In this document: positions 6,921 through 15,262 of the stretch, piece by piece
Layout of the letters: the number at the start of each line of letters is the position of its first letter
How positions within the stretch are numbered: the first letter of the stretch is position 1
Assembly (NCBI RefSeq): GCF_003050925.1
Contig: NZ_QAOV01000013.1
Span: 1-64,000, forward strand
DNA length: 64,000 nt
Reading direction: 5' to 3'
DNA from: Pseudomonas sp. GV085
Lineage (GTDB): Bacteria > Pseudomonadota > Gammaproteobacteria > Pseudomonadales > Pseudomonadaceae
Notes under the pieces: generated by a model
Database searches by the model: none
What the model was told of the DNA's origin: nothing
What the model saw: only the letters and a program-made list of their open reading frames with translations
Program-made: the position numbers and the translations under genes

Positions 6921-9002
6921 TTAGCCCTGAGCGACCAGGGCGTCGACAGGTTCAATAGTATCGTTACGGACCACCGCACCGAACTGCTGCATCATTTGCT
7001 GGATGAACGGATCACCGTGGATCGATTCCTCCGCCTCGCGCTGACGGTTGGCGCGGCGGCGCGAAGCCGCTTGTGCCGGGGTTTCCTGCTCGGGCTTGAT
7101 CAGCTCGATGCTCAGGGTCAGTGTGCGCTGATGATACTGGTTCAGCGCATCGTTCAGGCGACGCTGCTGAGTGGCGTTGAACAAGGCACCGTGGGCCGGG
7201 TCCAGGTGCATCAGCCAATTGTCGCCATCCACCGCGATCAGCGTGCAGTTGGCGGCGATACTGCCAGTCATGCCGGAGATCGGCAATTTCGGAAACAGCT
7301 CCAGCCATTGCAGGGCCAAACCGGTGGCCGGCATTGCCGCGGGCTCAGGCTCGGGCTCAGGAGCCGGATCGGCGGCATGTTCGCTGGCCAGCTCGTCGAG
7401 GTAACTGTAGGCCGAATCCATGTCCGGCTCGATGTAATCCTCGTCCAGCGGCGGCTCGTCATCCAGGTCCATGCCCGGCGTCGCGGCATCGACGTCGGCC
7501 ACCGAAGGTTCCGGGATCGGCGCGGCGGCCCACTCCGGGGCGTCCGGCACCACGCTGTCCGGCGTCGGCAACGGCATCGGCGGTAATTCGGGTTGATCGC
7601 TGACGGTTTCCAGTACAGGCTCCACCGCCGATTGCTGAACGGGCGCGGGCTCGACCGGGTCATTCCACGGCAAGTCGACAACCTCTTCGACCACGACCGC
7701 TTCAACCACAGGCGCAGGTTCTGGAACAGGCACAACGACCGGCGCAACCGGTTCCGGTGCAGGCGCTGGCGTCGCCACTGGCGCCGCCGCTATCGGTGCA
7801 ACGGCCGCAGCGACTACCGGCGCAACAACCGGCGCGGCAGCCACTGAGTTTGCGGAATCAACTGTGGCCTGGCTGATCCCCACTGGCTTTAGCGGTTGCC
7901 TCGGGGCATCCGCGGTGTCTGCGGGGCGGAACGCCAGCATCCGCAGCAACACCATTTCAAAGCCGCCCCGGGGATCCGGCGCCAGCGGCAGGTCGCGGCG
8001 GCCGATCAGGCCCATCTGGTAGTAGAACTGCACGTCTTCAGCCGGCAGGGCCTGGGCCAGTGCCAGCACGCGATCACGGTCGCCGTGACCGTTATCGACG
8101 CCTTCCGGCAAGGCCTGGGCGATGGCAACGCGGTGCAGCACATTGAGAATTTCCGAAAGCACGCCGTTCCAGTCCGGGCCTTGCTCGGCCAGGTGGCGGA
8201 CAGCTTCGAGCAACGCCTTGGCATCGCCTTCGATCAGCGCATGCAGGACGTCGTAGACCTGCCCGTGATCGAGGGTCCCGAGCATCGCCCGCACATCGGC
8301 GGCCATGACCTTGCCCTCACCGAAGGCAATCGCCTGGTCGGTCAGGCTCATGGCATCACGCATCGACCCGTCGGCGGCGCGGCCCAGCAGCCACAGCGCA
8401 TCGTCTTCGAACGGCACGTTCTCGACACCCAGAACATGGGTCAAGTGCTCGACCACGCGTTCCGGCGTCATGTTCTTCAGGGAGAACTGCAGGCACCGCG
8501 ACAAAATCGTTGCAGGAAGTTTCTGCGGGTCGGTGGTGGCCAGGATGAACTTGACGTAGGGTGGCGGCTCCTCGAGGGTTTTGAGCAGCGCGTTAAAGGA
8601 ATGGCTGGAGAGCATGTGCACTTCGTCGATCAGGTAGACCTTGAAGCGCCCACGGCTCGGGGCGTACTGCACGTTGTCGAGCAACTCGCGGGTATCTTCG
8701 ACCTTGGTGCGGCTCGCGGCATCGATCTCGATCAGGTCGACAAAGCGGCCTTCGTCGATTTCGCGACACACCGAGCATTCGCCACAGGGGGTCGAAGTGA
8801 TTCCTGTCTCACAGTTAAGGCATTTGGCAATGATCCGCGCGATGGTGGTCTTGCCGACCCCCCGGGTACCGGTAAACAGGTACGCGTGGTGCAGCCGCTG
8901 GCTGTCCAAGGCATTGATCAGAGCCTTGAGCACATGGGTCTGGCCGACCATTTCGCGGAACGAGCGCGGGCGCCATTTACGTGCAAGAACCTGATAACTC
9001 AT
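6921..9002 (-). CDS. dnaX: DNA polymerase III subunit tau/gamma (DnaX)
   Basis: Clamp-loader ATPase of the replicative polymerase. The 693-residue protein has an AAA+ module with Walker A (GTRGVGKTT), a C4 zinc finger (CLNCETGITSTPCGECSVC), Walker B with sensor 1 (YLIDEVHMLS) and the SRC arginine finger (LSRCLQF), then domain III to about residue 370. A long Pro/Ala/Val/Glu-rich linker (about 375-560, repeats such as PAPEP) joins it to the C-terminal tau domain that contacts DnaB and the polymerase. No A-rich slippery heptamer was seen, so I could not identify a frameshift route to a short gamma form. It is divergent from the orphan solute-binding protein gene. Confidence 0.97.
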   Translation of the reverse strand: MSYQVLARKWRPRSFREMVGQTHVLKALINALDSQRLHHAYLFTGTRGVGKTTIARIIAKCLNCETGITSTPCGECSVCREIDEGRFVDLIEIDAASRTKVEDTRELLDNVQYAPSRGRFKVYLIDEVHMLSSHSFNALLKTLEEPPPYVKFILATTDPQKLPATILSRCLQFSLKNMTPERVVEHLTHVLGVENVPFEDDALWLLGRAADGSMRDAMSLTDQAIAFGEGKVMAADVRAMLGTLDHGQVYDVLHALIEGDAKALLEAVRHLAEQGPDWNGVLSEILNVLHRVAIAQALPEGVDNGHGDRDRVLALAQALPAEDVQFYYQMGLIGRRDLPLAPDPRGGFEMVLLRMLAFRPADTADAPRQPLKPVGISQATVDSANSVAAAPVVAPVVAAAVAPIAAAPVATPAPAPEPVAPVVVPVPEPAPVVEAVVVEEVVDLPWNDPVEPAPVQQSAVEPVLETVSDQPELPPMPLPTPDSVVPDAPEWAAAPIPEPSVADVDAATPGMDLDDEPPLDEDYIEPDMDSAYSYLDELASEHAADPAPEPEPEPAAMPATGLALQWLELFPKLPISGMTGSIAANCTLIAVDGDNWLMHLDPAHGALFNATQQRRLNDALNQYHQRTLTLSIELIKPEQETPAQAASRRRANRQREAEESIHGDPFIQQMMQQFGAVVRNDTIEPVDALVAQG

Positions 9003-9125
9003 CGAAAACCGTCGCAGCGAAGGAAGCAGAAGCGGCTAATGCTAGCGGAGCAAGGCACAAATTGCATCCGGTGCGCTCGTGTATTGTGGCTAAGCTGCAC
9101 ATCGGGGGCTATTAACGGAGTGTTT

Positions 9126-9923
9126 ATGCGGCTGGCCTTGGGGGCATTGCTGTTGATCAGCCTGGACGGCGTGGCGGCGCAAGCACCGCTGCGCTTCGTG
9201 ATAACCGACAGTTGGACCATGCCCATGGTGCAACTTGAACAGGACAAACCGACCCAGGGCATCCTGTATGACGTGATGCTCAGCCTCGCGACCCAGGTCG
9301 GCGTACCGGCTGAATTCCATGTACTGCCCCGCGGGCGAGTGCAAAACGCCATGGAGCAAGGCGAAGTCGATGTCCGCTGTTATGCCGCGCAATCATGGCT
9401 GCCCCATCAGTCCGGCGACTACCTCTGGAGCATCCCGCTCTTTACCCAGCCCGACCTGTTGGTCACCCGGAACGCGCGCCCCACTGCTGTGAACCCGGCG
9501 GATTTGCCAGATCAGCCCATCGGCACCGTGCTGGGCTACAGCTACCCGGCCCTGCAACCGCTGTTCGACACCGGCCAACTGCATCGCGACGACGCACGCA
9601 ATCAGGAACTGGTGCTGGAAAAACTCCTCGCCGGCCGCAACCGCTATGCCGTCAGCAATCAATGGAGCCTGGACTGGTTCAATCAACGGCTGCTGTCGGA
9701 CCAACAGTTGCACAGCGCGGCGGTGCTGCAGGAGCAGAATCTCGGCTGCTATATACGCAACGATCCGCAAGTGCCAGTGCAGCTCATTCTGCGCACCCTG
9801 GTGCGGATGAAGATGTCCGGGGAGATCGATGCGATAGTTCGGCTGTATATCGGTAACGAGCCTGCGGCTGTGGATAAATCGGAAACGACAAAAAACCGCC
9901 CCGGACAAGATCCTGGCAGCTAG
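9126..9923 (+). CDS. Periplasmic solute-binding protein, amino-acid type (orphan)
   Basis: Predicted secreted 265-residue protein of the SBP_bac_3 family. It starts with a short signal peptide (MRLALGALLLISLDGVAA-Q) and continues APLRFVITDSWTMPMV, GILYDVMLSLATQVG and the ARPTAVNPADLPDQPIGTVLGYSYPAL segment usual for this fold. A GGAG ribosome site lies five bases before the ATG; longer in-frame readings extend antisense through dnaX and are not credible. No permease or ATPase gene is next to it, so it may serve a remote transporter or a sensor. The ligand is unknown. The C-terminal tail (KSETTKNRPGQDPGS) looks unstructured. Confidence 0.85.
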   Translation: MRLALGALLLISLDGVAAQAPLRFVITDSWTMPMVQLEQDKPTQGILYDVMLSLATQVGVPAEFHVLPRGRVQNAMEQGEVDVRCYAAQSWLPHQSGDYLWSIPLFTQPDLLVTRNARPTAVNPADLPDQPIGTVLGYSYPALQPLFDTGQLHRDDARNQELVLEKLLAGRNRYAVSNQWSLDWFNQRLLSDQQLHSAAVLQEQNLGCYIRNDPQVPVQLILRTLVRMKMSGEIDAIVRLYIGNEPAAVDKSETTKNRPGQDPGS

Positions 9924-9949
9924 TGAAAGTCTGTTTTCAGATAAATAAC

Positions 9950-9965
9950 GCGAGAGAACACTCGC
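9950..9965 (-). terminator. Possible weak terminator of the 4.5S RNA gene
   Basis: On the minus strand GCGAG-tgttct-CTCGC forms a 5-bp stem followed by GTTATTTATCT, a poor T-tract. It is 14 bases beyond the end of the 4.5S RNA. Low confidence. Confidence 0.35.
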
Positions 9966-9978
9966 AAGGCGTTAAGGT

Positions 9979-10088
9979 GGTAACCCTACCAGCCACACCC
10001 CGGCACACAATGTCACCGCTGCGGCTGCTCCCTTCCAGGCCTGACCGGGTTCACGGTTGATCGTTGCGGGGGGACCGATAGGGTCACC
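9979..10088 (-). ncRNA. ffs: 4.5S RNA of the signal recognition particle
   Basis: The minus strand contains GGTCAGGCCTGGAAGGGAGC followed by AGCC, which matches the conserved GGUCAGG-x-C-GGAAGGRAGCAGC apical domain that binds Ffh. The outer arms pair (ACCCTATCGG at the 5' side with GGCTGGTAGGGT at the 3' side), and GCCGGGGTGTGGCTGGTAGG is typical of the 3' half. The size of about 105-110 bases fits a small bacterial SRP RNA. The ends are estimated to within a few bases. The location near dnaX is the usual one in Pseudomonas. Confidence 0.95.
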
Positions 10089-10201
10089 ATAACGACGCTC
10101 ACCTGTCGGCGAGCCGCGCCATTGTACCTATCTGAGGCGAAGTTACAACCGTTCGGGGATATTAAAAAATATGAGCTGCTTCAAGGACATGCGCTGGCCT
10201 T

Positions 10202-10277
10202 AAAAGATCGCAGCCTGCGGCAGCTCCTACAGGTGTACACCGATCCATGTAGGAGCTGCCGCAGGCTGCGATCTTTT
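10202..10277. repeat. REP doublet (CTGCCGCAGG family)
   Basis: AAAAGATCGCAGCCTGCGGC and GCCGCAGGCTGCGATCTTTT are perfect inverted copies around AGCTCCTACAGG...TGTAGGAGCT. It fills the gap between the 4.5S RNA gene and the 3' end of the peptidase-like gene. Confidence 0.92.
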
Positions 10278-10281
10278 GATC

Positions 10282-11445
10282 CTATTGCGCCAACACCTCA
10301 TCCGCCCTGCCGCCCTCCTGTTGAATCACCAGATGAATGAAGTGCAGCTTGGCGATCACCGCCGGCGGCAGGACGAACGGATAGAAATCCGGCTGCCCCA
10401 TGCTGCGCGACAGTTCATTGAGCATGCCGGCCAGTTCGATCCAGGCGTTGACGAACGACAGAAATGCCGCGCCATCGGGATGCTGCGGATCGTAGAGGGT
10501 ATCCAGCGGAAACGGTTGATAGTCGAAGTCCATGTCCCGGGCGCTCATGCCGAATCCCAGCGCGGTGTCCACCGCATCCATCATGTGCAGGTAATGCGCC
10601 CAGGTCTCGGCCCAGTCTTCCCACGGGTGCATGGTGGCGTAGGCGCTGACGTAGTGCTGCTGCCAGTCAAGCGGCGCGCTCTGCTGATAATGTCGCTCGA
10701 GGGCTTCGGCATAGCTGGCGCGCTCATCACCGAACAGATCGCGAAAAGGCTCAAGCCACTGGCTGTTGGCGATCAATCGGTCCCAGTAGTAATGCCCGGC
10801 TTCGTGACGAAAATGCCCGAGCAACGTGCGATAGGGTTCGTGCATTTGCACCCGCACCTGCTCGCGGTGGGCGTCGTCGGCTTCCTTGATATCGAGGGTG
10901 ACCAGGCCGTTGGCATGGCCCGTGGTCGGCAGCTTTCCTTCCAGGTCCACGCCAATGAAATCGAAGGCAAGGCCAGTCTCTTCATCGATTGTTTTGGGAA
11001 TCACCTGCAACCCCAGACTGAGCAACTGCGCGACCAGACGCCGCTTGGCGGTTTCCACCTTGCCCCAGCGCTCGTGGTTTTCGGCTATCGACAGATCAGG
11101 AATGGTGCGATTGAGGCTGCAGGCAATGCACAAGACGTCATGGTCATTGACTGGCAGCAACCAATTACAGGCTGCCGGGGAGTCGAGGTTGGCGCAGCGT
11201 CGAAACAGGCCAGCCCCGGGATCGACATCAAGCAGCCAGGTGCCCGTTTGTACACCCGGTTGCAGCGCAGACAGGCGACTCCGCTCCGGCTGATAACCCA
11301 ACGCCGTTGAACAAGCCAGGCACTGGCTGTTGCGAAAGAACAACGACTGCCCGCAACGACAGGACCAGACCTTGCTGTTGCGTGAACGCTCGCCCATGAA
11401 CGGCGCGGCGATGCGCGAGCTGAGCTGCTCGAAGAAAGGGTACAT
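10282..11445 (-). CDS. Putative zinc-dependent metallopeptidase with N-terminal zinc ribbon
   Basis: Conserved protein of unknown biological role. The 387-residue product has an N-terminal zinc ribbon (C29xC31 and C42xxC45) and, at residues 214-218, HEAGH within RHEAGHYYWDRL, a match to the HExxH zinc-protease motif. This architecture corresponds to the family annotated as putative zinc-binding peptidase (zinc ribbon plus Peptidase_Mx). No signal peptide or membrane segment is seen, so it is likely cytoplasmic. The ATG at 11445 gives a natural N-terminus, MYPFFEQLSSRIA. It stands alone between two REP doublets. Peptidase activity is inferred from the motif only. Confidence 0.85.
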   Translation of the reverse strand: MYPFFEQLSSRIAAPFMGERSRNSKVWSCRCGQSLFFRNSQCLACSTALGYQPERSRLSALQPGVQTGTWLLDVDPGAGLFRRCANLDSPAACNWLLPVNDHDVLCIACSLNRTIPDLSIAENHERWGKVETAKRRLVAQLLSLGLQVIPKTIDEETGLAFDFIGVDLEGKLPTTGHANGLVTLDIKEADDAHREQVRVQMHEPYRTLLGHFRHEAGHYYWDRLIANSQWLEPFRDLFGDERASYAEALERHYQQSAPLDWQQHYVSAYATMHPWEDWAETWAHYLHMMDAVDTALGFGMSARDMDFDYQPFPLDTLYDPQHPDGAAFLSFVNAWIELAGMLNELSRSMGQPDFYPFVLPPAVIAKLHFIHLVIQQEGGRADEVLAQ

Positions 11446-11518
11446 GGCGATCTCTCCCTGGGGCTTGCCAAGACTAGATCATTTCCCAAGAAGGATCGTT
11501 CCCAGGTCGAACGCAACA

Positions 11519-11605
11519 CCTGTAGGAGCGAGCCTGCTCGCGATGGAGTGTCAGTCGACATCAATGCGCCTGATCCACCATCGCGAGCAGGCTCGCTCCT
11601 ACAGG
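11519..11605. repeat. REP doublet (GAGCGAGCCTGCTCGC family)
   Basis: CCTGTAGGAGCGAGCCTGCT and its inverted copy AGCAGGCTCGCTCCTACAGG bracket about 45 bases. It is between ligA and the upstream side of the peptidase-like gene. Confidence 0.92.
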
Positions 11606-11617
11606 TTGAATTGCTAC

Positions 11618-13975
11618 TCAATCTACCTTGCCGTACCCGCGCAATGTTTCAACAAACGCCTCTTCATCCAGCACCTTCAGTCCCAACTCATTAGCCTTGG
11701 CCAACTTCGACCCGGCGCCAGGACCTGCGACCACGCAATGGGTCTTGGCCGACACCGAGCCCGCCACCTTGGCCCCCAGACTTTCGAGCTTGTCCTTGGC
11801 CACATCGCGGCTCATCAACTCCAGCGAGCCGGTCAGCACCCAGGTCTGCCCGGCCAGCGGGAGGCCTTCGACGACCTTCTTCTCGCTCTGCCAGTGCATG
11901 CCGAAATCGGCCAGCTGCTTCTCGGCCGCTTCGGCCAATTGGCGATTTTCTTCGACCGCAAAAAAATCGCGTACCGAATTGGCCTGCTTCTCTGGGAGCG
12001 CCTGACGCATGTCCAGCCAGTCCGCGCCGATCACTCCTTGCAGCGAACCGAATTTGTCCGCCAGTTTCTGCGCCCCACCCGGACCGACCAAGGGGATATG
12101 CAACTTGTCGAGGAAACCACCCAGCGTGGTGCTCGCCGAAAACTCGGCCCCCAACTCGCCCTGATCCTGAATCTGCATGCCATGCCTGAGCAAATCAGCG
12201 ATCACCTGCTGGTTATGCGTGTCCTCGAAGAAGCTGTGGATTTCGTACGCGACTTCCAGCCCGACATCCGGCAAGTACGTCAGCACCTGTGGCAAGGCCT
12301 GTTGCACCCGCTCCAGCGAACCCAGGGAGCGCGCCAGGACCTTGGCCGTCTCCTCACCGACATCGGGAATCCCGAGGGCGTAGATGAACCGTGCCAGGCT
12401 CGGCTTCTTGCTGTCTTCGATGGCGCCGAGCAGGTTCTTGCTCGACAGTTCGGCAAAGCCTTCCAGATCGACGATCTGCTCGAAAGTCAGGGCGTACAGA
12501 TCGGCCGGCGAACTCACCAGGCCTTCGTCGACCAGTTGCTCAACGCTCTTCTCGCCCAGGCCTTCGATGTCCATGGCACGACGGGAAACGAAGTGAATGA
12601 TTGCCTGCTTGAGTTGCGCGCCGCAGGCCAGGCGACCGACGCAGCGATACACCGCGCCTTCGCTGACCGTCTCGCGCCCCTTGCTGCGTTTGATCAGCTG
12701 CGTGCGCTCGACATGGGAACCGCACACCGGGCAACGCTCGGGAATCTGCACCGGCCGGGCGTTTTCCGGACGACGCTCCATGACCACTTGCACCACCTGC
12801 GGAATCACGTCACCGGCGCGGCGAATGATCACCGTGTCGCCGATCATCAGGCCCAGGCGCGCGACTTCGTCCATGTTGTGCAGCGTTGCATTGGCCACCG
12901 TGACACCCGCGACCTTGACCGGTTTCAGACGCGCCACCGGCGTCACCGCACCGGTGCGGCCGACCTGGAATTCCACATCGAGCAGTTCGGTAAGCTCTTC
13001 CATCGCCGGGAATTTGTGGGCGATGGCCCAACGCGGCTCACGGGCGCGAAAACCCAGTTCGCGCTGGGAGGCAATGCTGTTGACCTTGAACACCACGCCG
13101 TCGATTTCATACGGCAGCGCGCTGCGACGTTCGCCGATGTCGCGATAGTAATCCAGGCATTCAGCGATACCGTTGGCCAGCTTCAGTTCGTGGCTGATCG
13201 GCATACCCCAGGCTTGCAACTGCTTGAGGTTGCCGATGTGGGAATCGGCGATATCGGCAGACACCTGGCCGATGCCGTAGCAGCAGAACTCCAGCGGACG
13301 ATTGGCGGTAATCTTCGAATCCAGCTGGCGCAAACTGCCCGCCGCCGCGTTGCGCGGGTTGGCGAAGGTCTTGCCGCCAACTTCCAGCTGCGTGGCATTA
13401 AGCCGTTCGAAACCGGCCTTGGACATGAACACCTCGCCGCGCACTTCCAGGGTCGCCGGCCAGCCAGTACCGTGCAGCTTGAGCGGAATGTTGCGTACGG
13501 TGCGCACGTTGACGCTGATGTCTTCACCTGTGGTGCCGTCGCCGCGCGTGGCGCCGCGTACCAGTACGCCGTCCTGATACAGCAGGCTGACGGCCAGGCC
13601 ATCGAGCTTGGGTTCGCAGCTGTACTCGACTGTCGCGCCGCCACCGAACAGGTCGCCCGCTGGCAAATCCAGGCCCTCGGTCACGCGGCGATCGAACTCG
13701 CGCATGTCGGTTTCTTCGAAGGCGTTGCCGAGGCTGAGCATCGGCACTTCGTGACGCACCTGGGTAAACGCCGACAGCGCCGCACTGCCCACTCGCTGGG
13801 TTGGCGAGTCACTGGTGATCAGTTCGGGATTGGCCGCTTCCAGCGCCTTGAGCTCGTTGAACAAACGGTCGTATTCGGCGTCCGGAATGCTCGGCTCGTC
13901 GAGCACGTGGTAGCGATAGTTGTGCTGATCCAGCTCAGCGCGCAGCTCTAAAATACGGTTCTTGGCGGCGGTCAT
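11618..13975 (-). CDS. ligA: NAD-dependent DNA ligase LigA
   Basis: Seals nicks in duplex DNA during replication and repair using NAD+. The 785-residue protein has the adenylation motif EPKLDG with catalytic K123, the OB fold, a C4 zinc finger (CPVCGSHVERT and the following CVGRLACGAQ), helix-hairpin-helix repeats (MDIEGLGEKSVEQLVDEG; LGIPDVGEETAKVLA) and a C-terminal BRCT domain (LAGQTWVLTGSLELMSRDVAK). Start at 13975 (MTAAKNRIL) matches the family; an upstream in-frame ATG would add seven residues. It follows zipA and smc on the same strand but a REP doublet sits in the zipA-ligA gap. Confidence 0.97.
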   Translation of the reverse strand: MTAAKNRILELRAELDQHNYRYHVLDEPSIPDAEYDRLFNELKALEAANPELITSDSPTQRVGSAALSAFTQVRHEVPMLSLGNAFEETDMREFDRRVTEGLDLPAGDLFGGGATVEYSCEPKLDGLAVSLLYQDGVLVRGATRGDGTTGEDISVNVRTVRNIPLKLHGTGWPATLEVRGEVFMSKAGFERLNATQLEVGGKTFANPRNAAAGSLRQLDSKITANRPLEFCCYGIGQVSADIADSHIGNLKQLQAWGMPISHELKLANGIAECLDYYRDIGERRSALPYEIDGVVFKVNSIASQRELGFRAREPRWAIAHKFPAMEELTELLDVEFQVGRTGAVTPVARLKPVKVAGVTVANATLHNMDEVARLGLMIGDTVIIRRAGDVIPQVVQVVMERRPENARPVQIPERCPVCGSHVERTQLIKRSKGRETVSEGAVYRCVGRLACGAQLKQAIIHFVSRRAMDIEGLGEKSVEQLVDEGLVSSPADLYALTFEQIVDLEGFAELSSKNLLGAIEDSKKPSLARFIYALGIPDVGEETAKVLARSLGSLERVQQALPQVLTYLPDVGLEVAYEIHSFFEDTHNQQVIADLLRHGMQIQDQGELGAEFSASTTLGGFLDKLHIPLVGPGGAQKLADKFGSLQGVIGADWLDMRQALPEKQANSVRDFFAVEENRQLAEAAEKQLADFGMHWQSEKKVVEGLPLAGQTWVLTGSLELMSRDVAKDKLESLGAKVAGSVSAKTHCVVAGPGAGSKLAKANELGLKVLDEEAFVETLRGYGKVD

Positions 13976-14040
13976 GGGTGTTCTCTCATAAAGCAAAAGA
14001 GCAGCCGAGGCTGCTCCTATTTAATCTCATCAGGTTCAAG

Positions 14041-14139
14041 AGATCGCAGCCTCGTTTCACTCGACAGCTCCTACACAGCGCCTACAGAAAACCGCGAACC
14101 CTGTAGGAGCTGTCGAGTGAAACGAGGCTGCGATCTTTT
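14041..14139. repeat. REP-like doublet, GTCGAGTGAAACGAG variant
   Basis: AGATCGCAGCCTCGTTTCAC and GTGAAACGAGGCTGCGATCT are inverted copies joined by ACTCGACAGCTCCTACA...TGTAGGAGCTGTCGAGT. The ends match the CTGCCGCAGG REP family, but the central palindrome is replaced by CTCGTTTCACTCGAC. It lies between zipA and ligA. Confidence 0.85.
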
Positions 14140-14143
14140 GACT

Positions 14144-15004
14144 TTAACGCTTCTGGGTCAAAGCGCGGCGTTCGAATTCGACGATGCGCTGACGGTAGTG
14201 CTCGATCGTCTGGGCGGTCAGTACGCTGCGCTGGTCGTCCTTCAGTTCGCCGTTGAGCTCCTGGGACAATTTGCGCGCCGCTGCCACCATCACATCGAAG
14301 GCTTGCTTGGGATGACGCGGGCCTGGCAGACCGAGGAAGAAGCTCACCGCCGGGGTGCTGAAGTGGTCGATGTCGTCCAGGTCGAATACGCCCGGCTTGA
14401 CCGCGTTAGCCATGGAGAACAGCACCTCGCCGTTGCCTGCCATGCTTTCGTGACGGTGGAAAATATCCATTTCGCCGAAACGCAGGCCGCTCTCCAGAAT
14501 GTTCTGCAACAGCGCCGGCCCCTTGAAGCCGGCAGCGTCGCGGCAGATCACGCTGATCACCAGCACTTCTTCAGCTTGCGGTTGTTCTTTGCCGTTGACC
14601 GAAGGCGAAGCCTTGGTGTCATCCGGGAAGTCGTCGTCGCGACTGCTGAAGCTTGGGCCGCCGTCCAGATCCAGGCTGAGGTTCATGTCGCCCTGGGAAG
14701 GTTCGCCGTGGCCACGCTTGCCGCGCTTGGACCCCGACTCGCGAGGCTCGCGGGCCGGCATGCTCACCGACGGCAGATCCTGCTCGTCCAGTTGCGGCTC
14801 TTTATGTGTGTCCAGCACGCGTGGCGGGCCCAGCAGCTCGGCGCTGGTGCTGCCTTCCTCGTCCGGCAGGCTGGACAGACTTCGATCAAGACGGAACTTC
14901 AGTTTTCCCTTGCCGCCGCGCATACGGCGCCAGCCATCGAAAAGAATACCGGCAATGACAATAATGCCGATGACGATCAGCCACTCGCGCAGACCGATTT
15001 CCAT
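14144..15004 (-). CDS. zipA: Cell division protein ZipA
   Basis: Inner-membrane protein that tethers FtsZ filaments to the membrane. The 286-residue product has an N-terminal membrane anchor (REWLIVIGIIVIAGILFDGW, residues 6-25), a basic stretch (RRMRGGKGKLKFR), a charged/Pro-rich linker of about 110 residues, and the globular FtsZ-binding domain (from about 145: EEVLVISVICRDAAGFKGPALLQNIL). It lies between smc and ligA, the standard Pseudomonas order. The 258 bases between smc and zipA carry no recognised element but have room for a promoter. Confidence 0.95.
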   Translation of the reverse strand: MEIGLREWLIVIGIIVIAGILFDGWRRMRGGKGKLKFRLDRSLSSLPDEEGSTSAELLGPPRVLDTHKEPQLDEQDLPSVSMPAREPRESGSKRGKRGHGEPSQGDMNLSLDLDGGPSFSSRDDDFPDDTKASPSVNGKEQPQAEEVLVISVICRDAAGFKGPALLQNILESGLRFGEMDIFHRHESMAGNGEVLFSMANAVKPGVFDLDDIDHFSTPAVSFFLGLPGPRHPKQAFDVMVAAARKLSQELNGELKDDQRSVLTAQTIEHYRQRIVEFERRALTQKR

Positions 15005-15262
15005 GTAATCCCGTGCCTCTATGAAAAATGCTGAAAAATAAGGGGTTTACAACCTGCAAACCGCTTTAAAACGTGGCGCCAACTCTATGTTCTGACAGGC
15101 GTTTTGCCCACGTATACGAAAAATTGACATTAAACTAGCACGACCAAAGGTAACTTTACACCGTCTACCACATTGGCTAGCGCGAATATGTCGATTGGCC
15201 AGCAGGTCGAAGCCAGTAAAAGAGTCCTACAAACCGTAAACACCCTTTCCTGCAACCACGAC

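Noticed and set aside
6921..9002. Programmed frameshift in dnaX for a gamma form
   Set aside because: I looked for an A-rich slippery heptamer followed by a hairpin on the minus strand near codon 430 and saw none. A short form, if any, must arise in another way.
7896..9125. N-terminal extension of the solute-binding protein across dnaX
   Set aside because: The extension is the antisense reading of dnaX; the ATG at 9126 has a GGAG ribosome site and starts a signal peptide.
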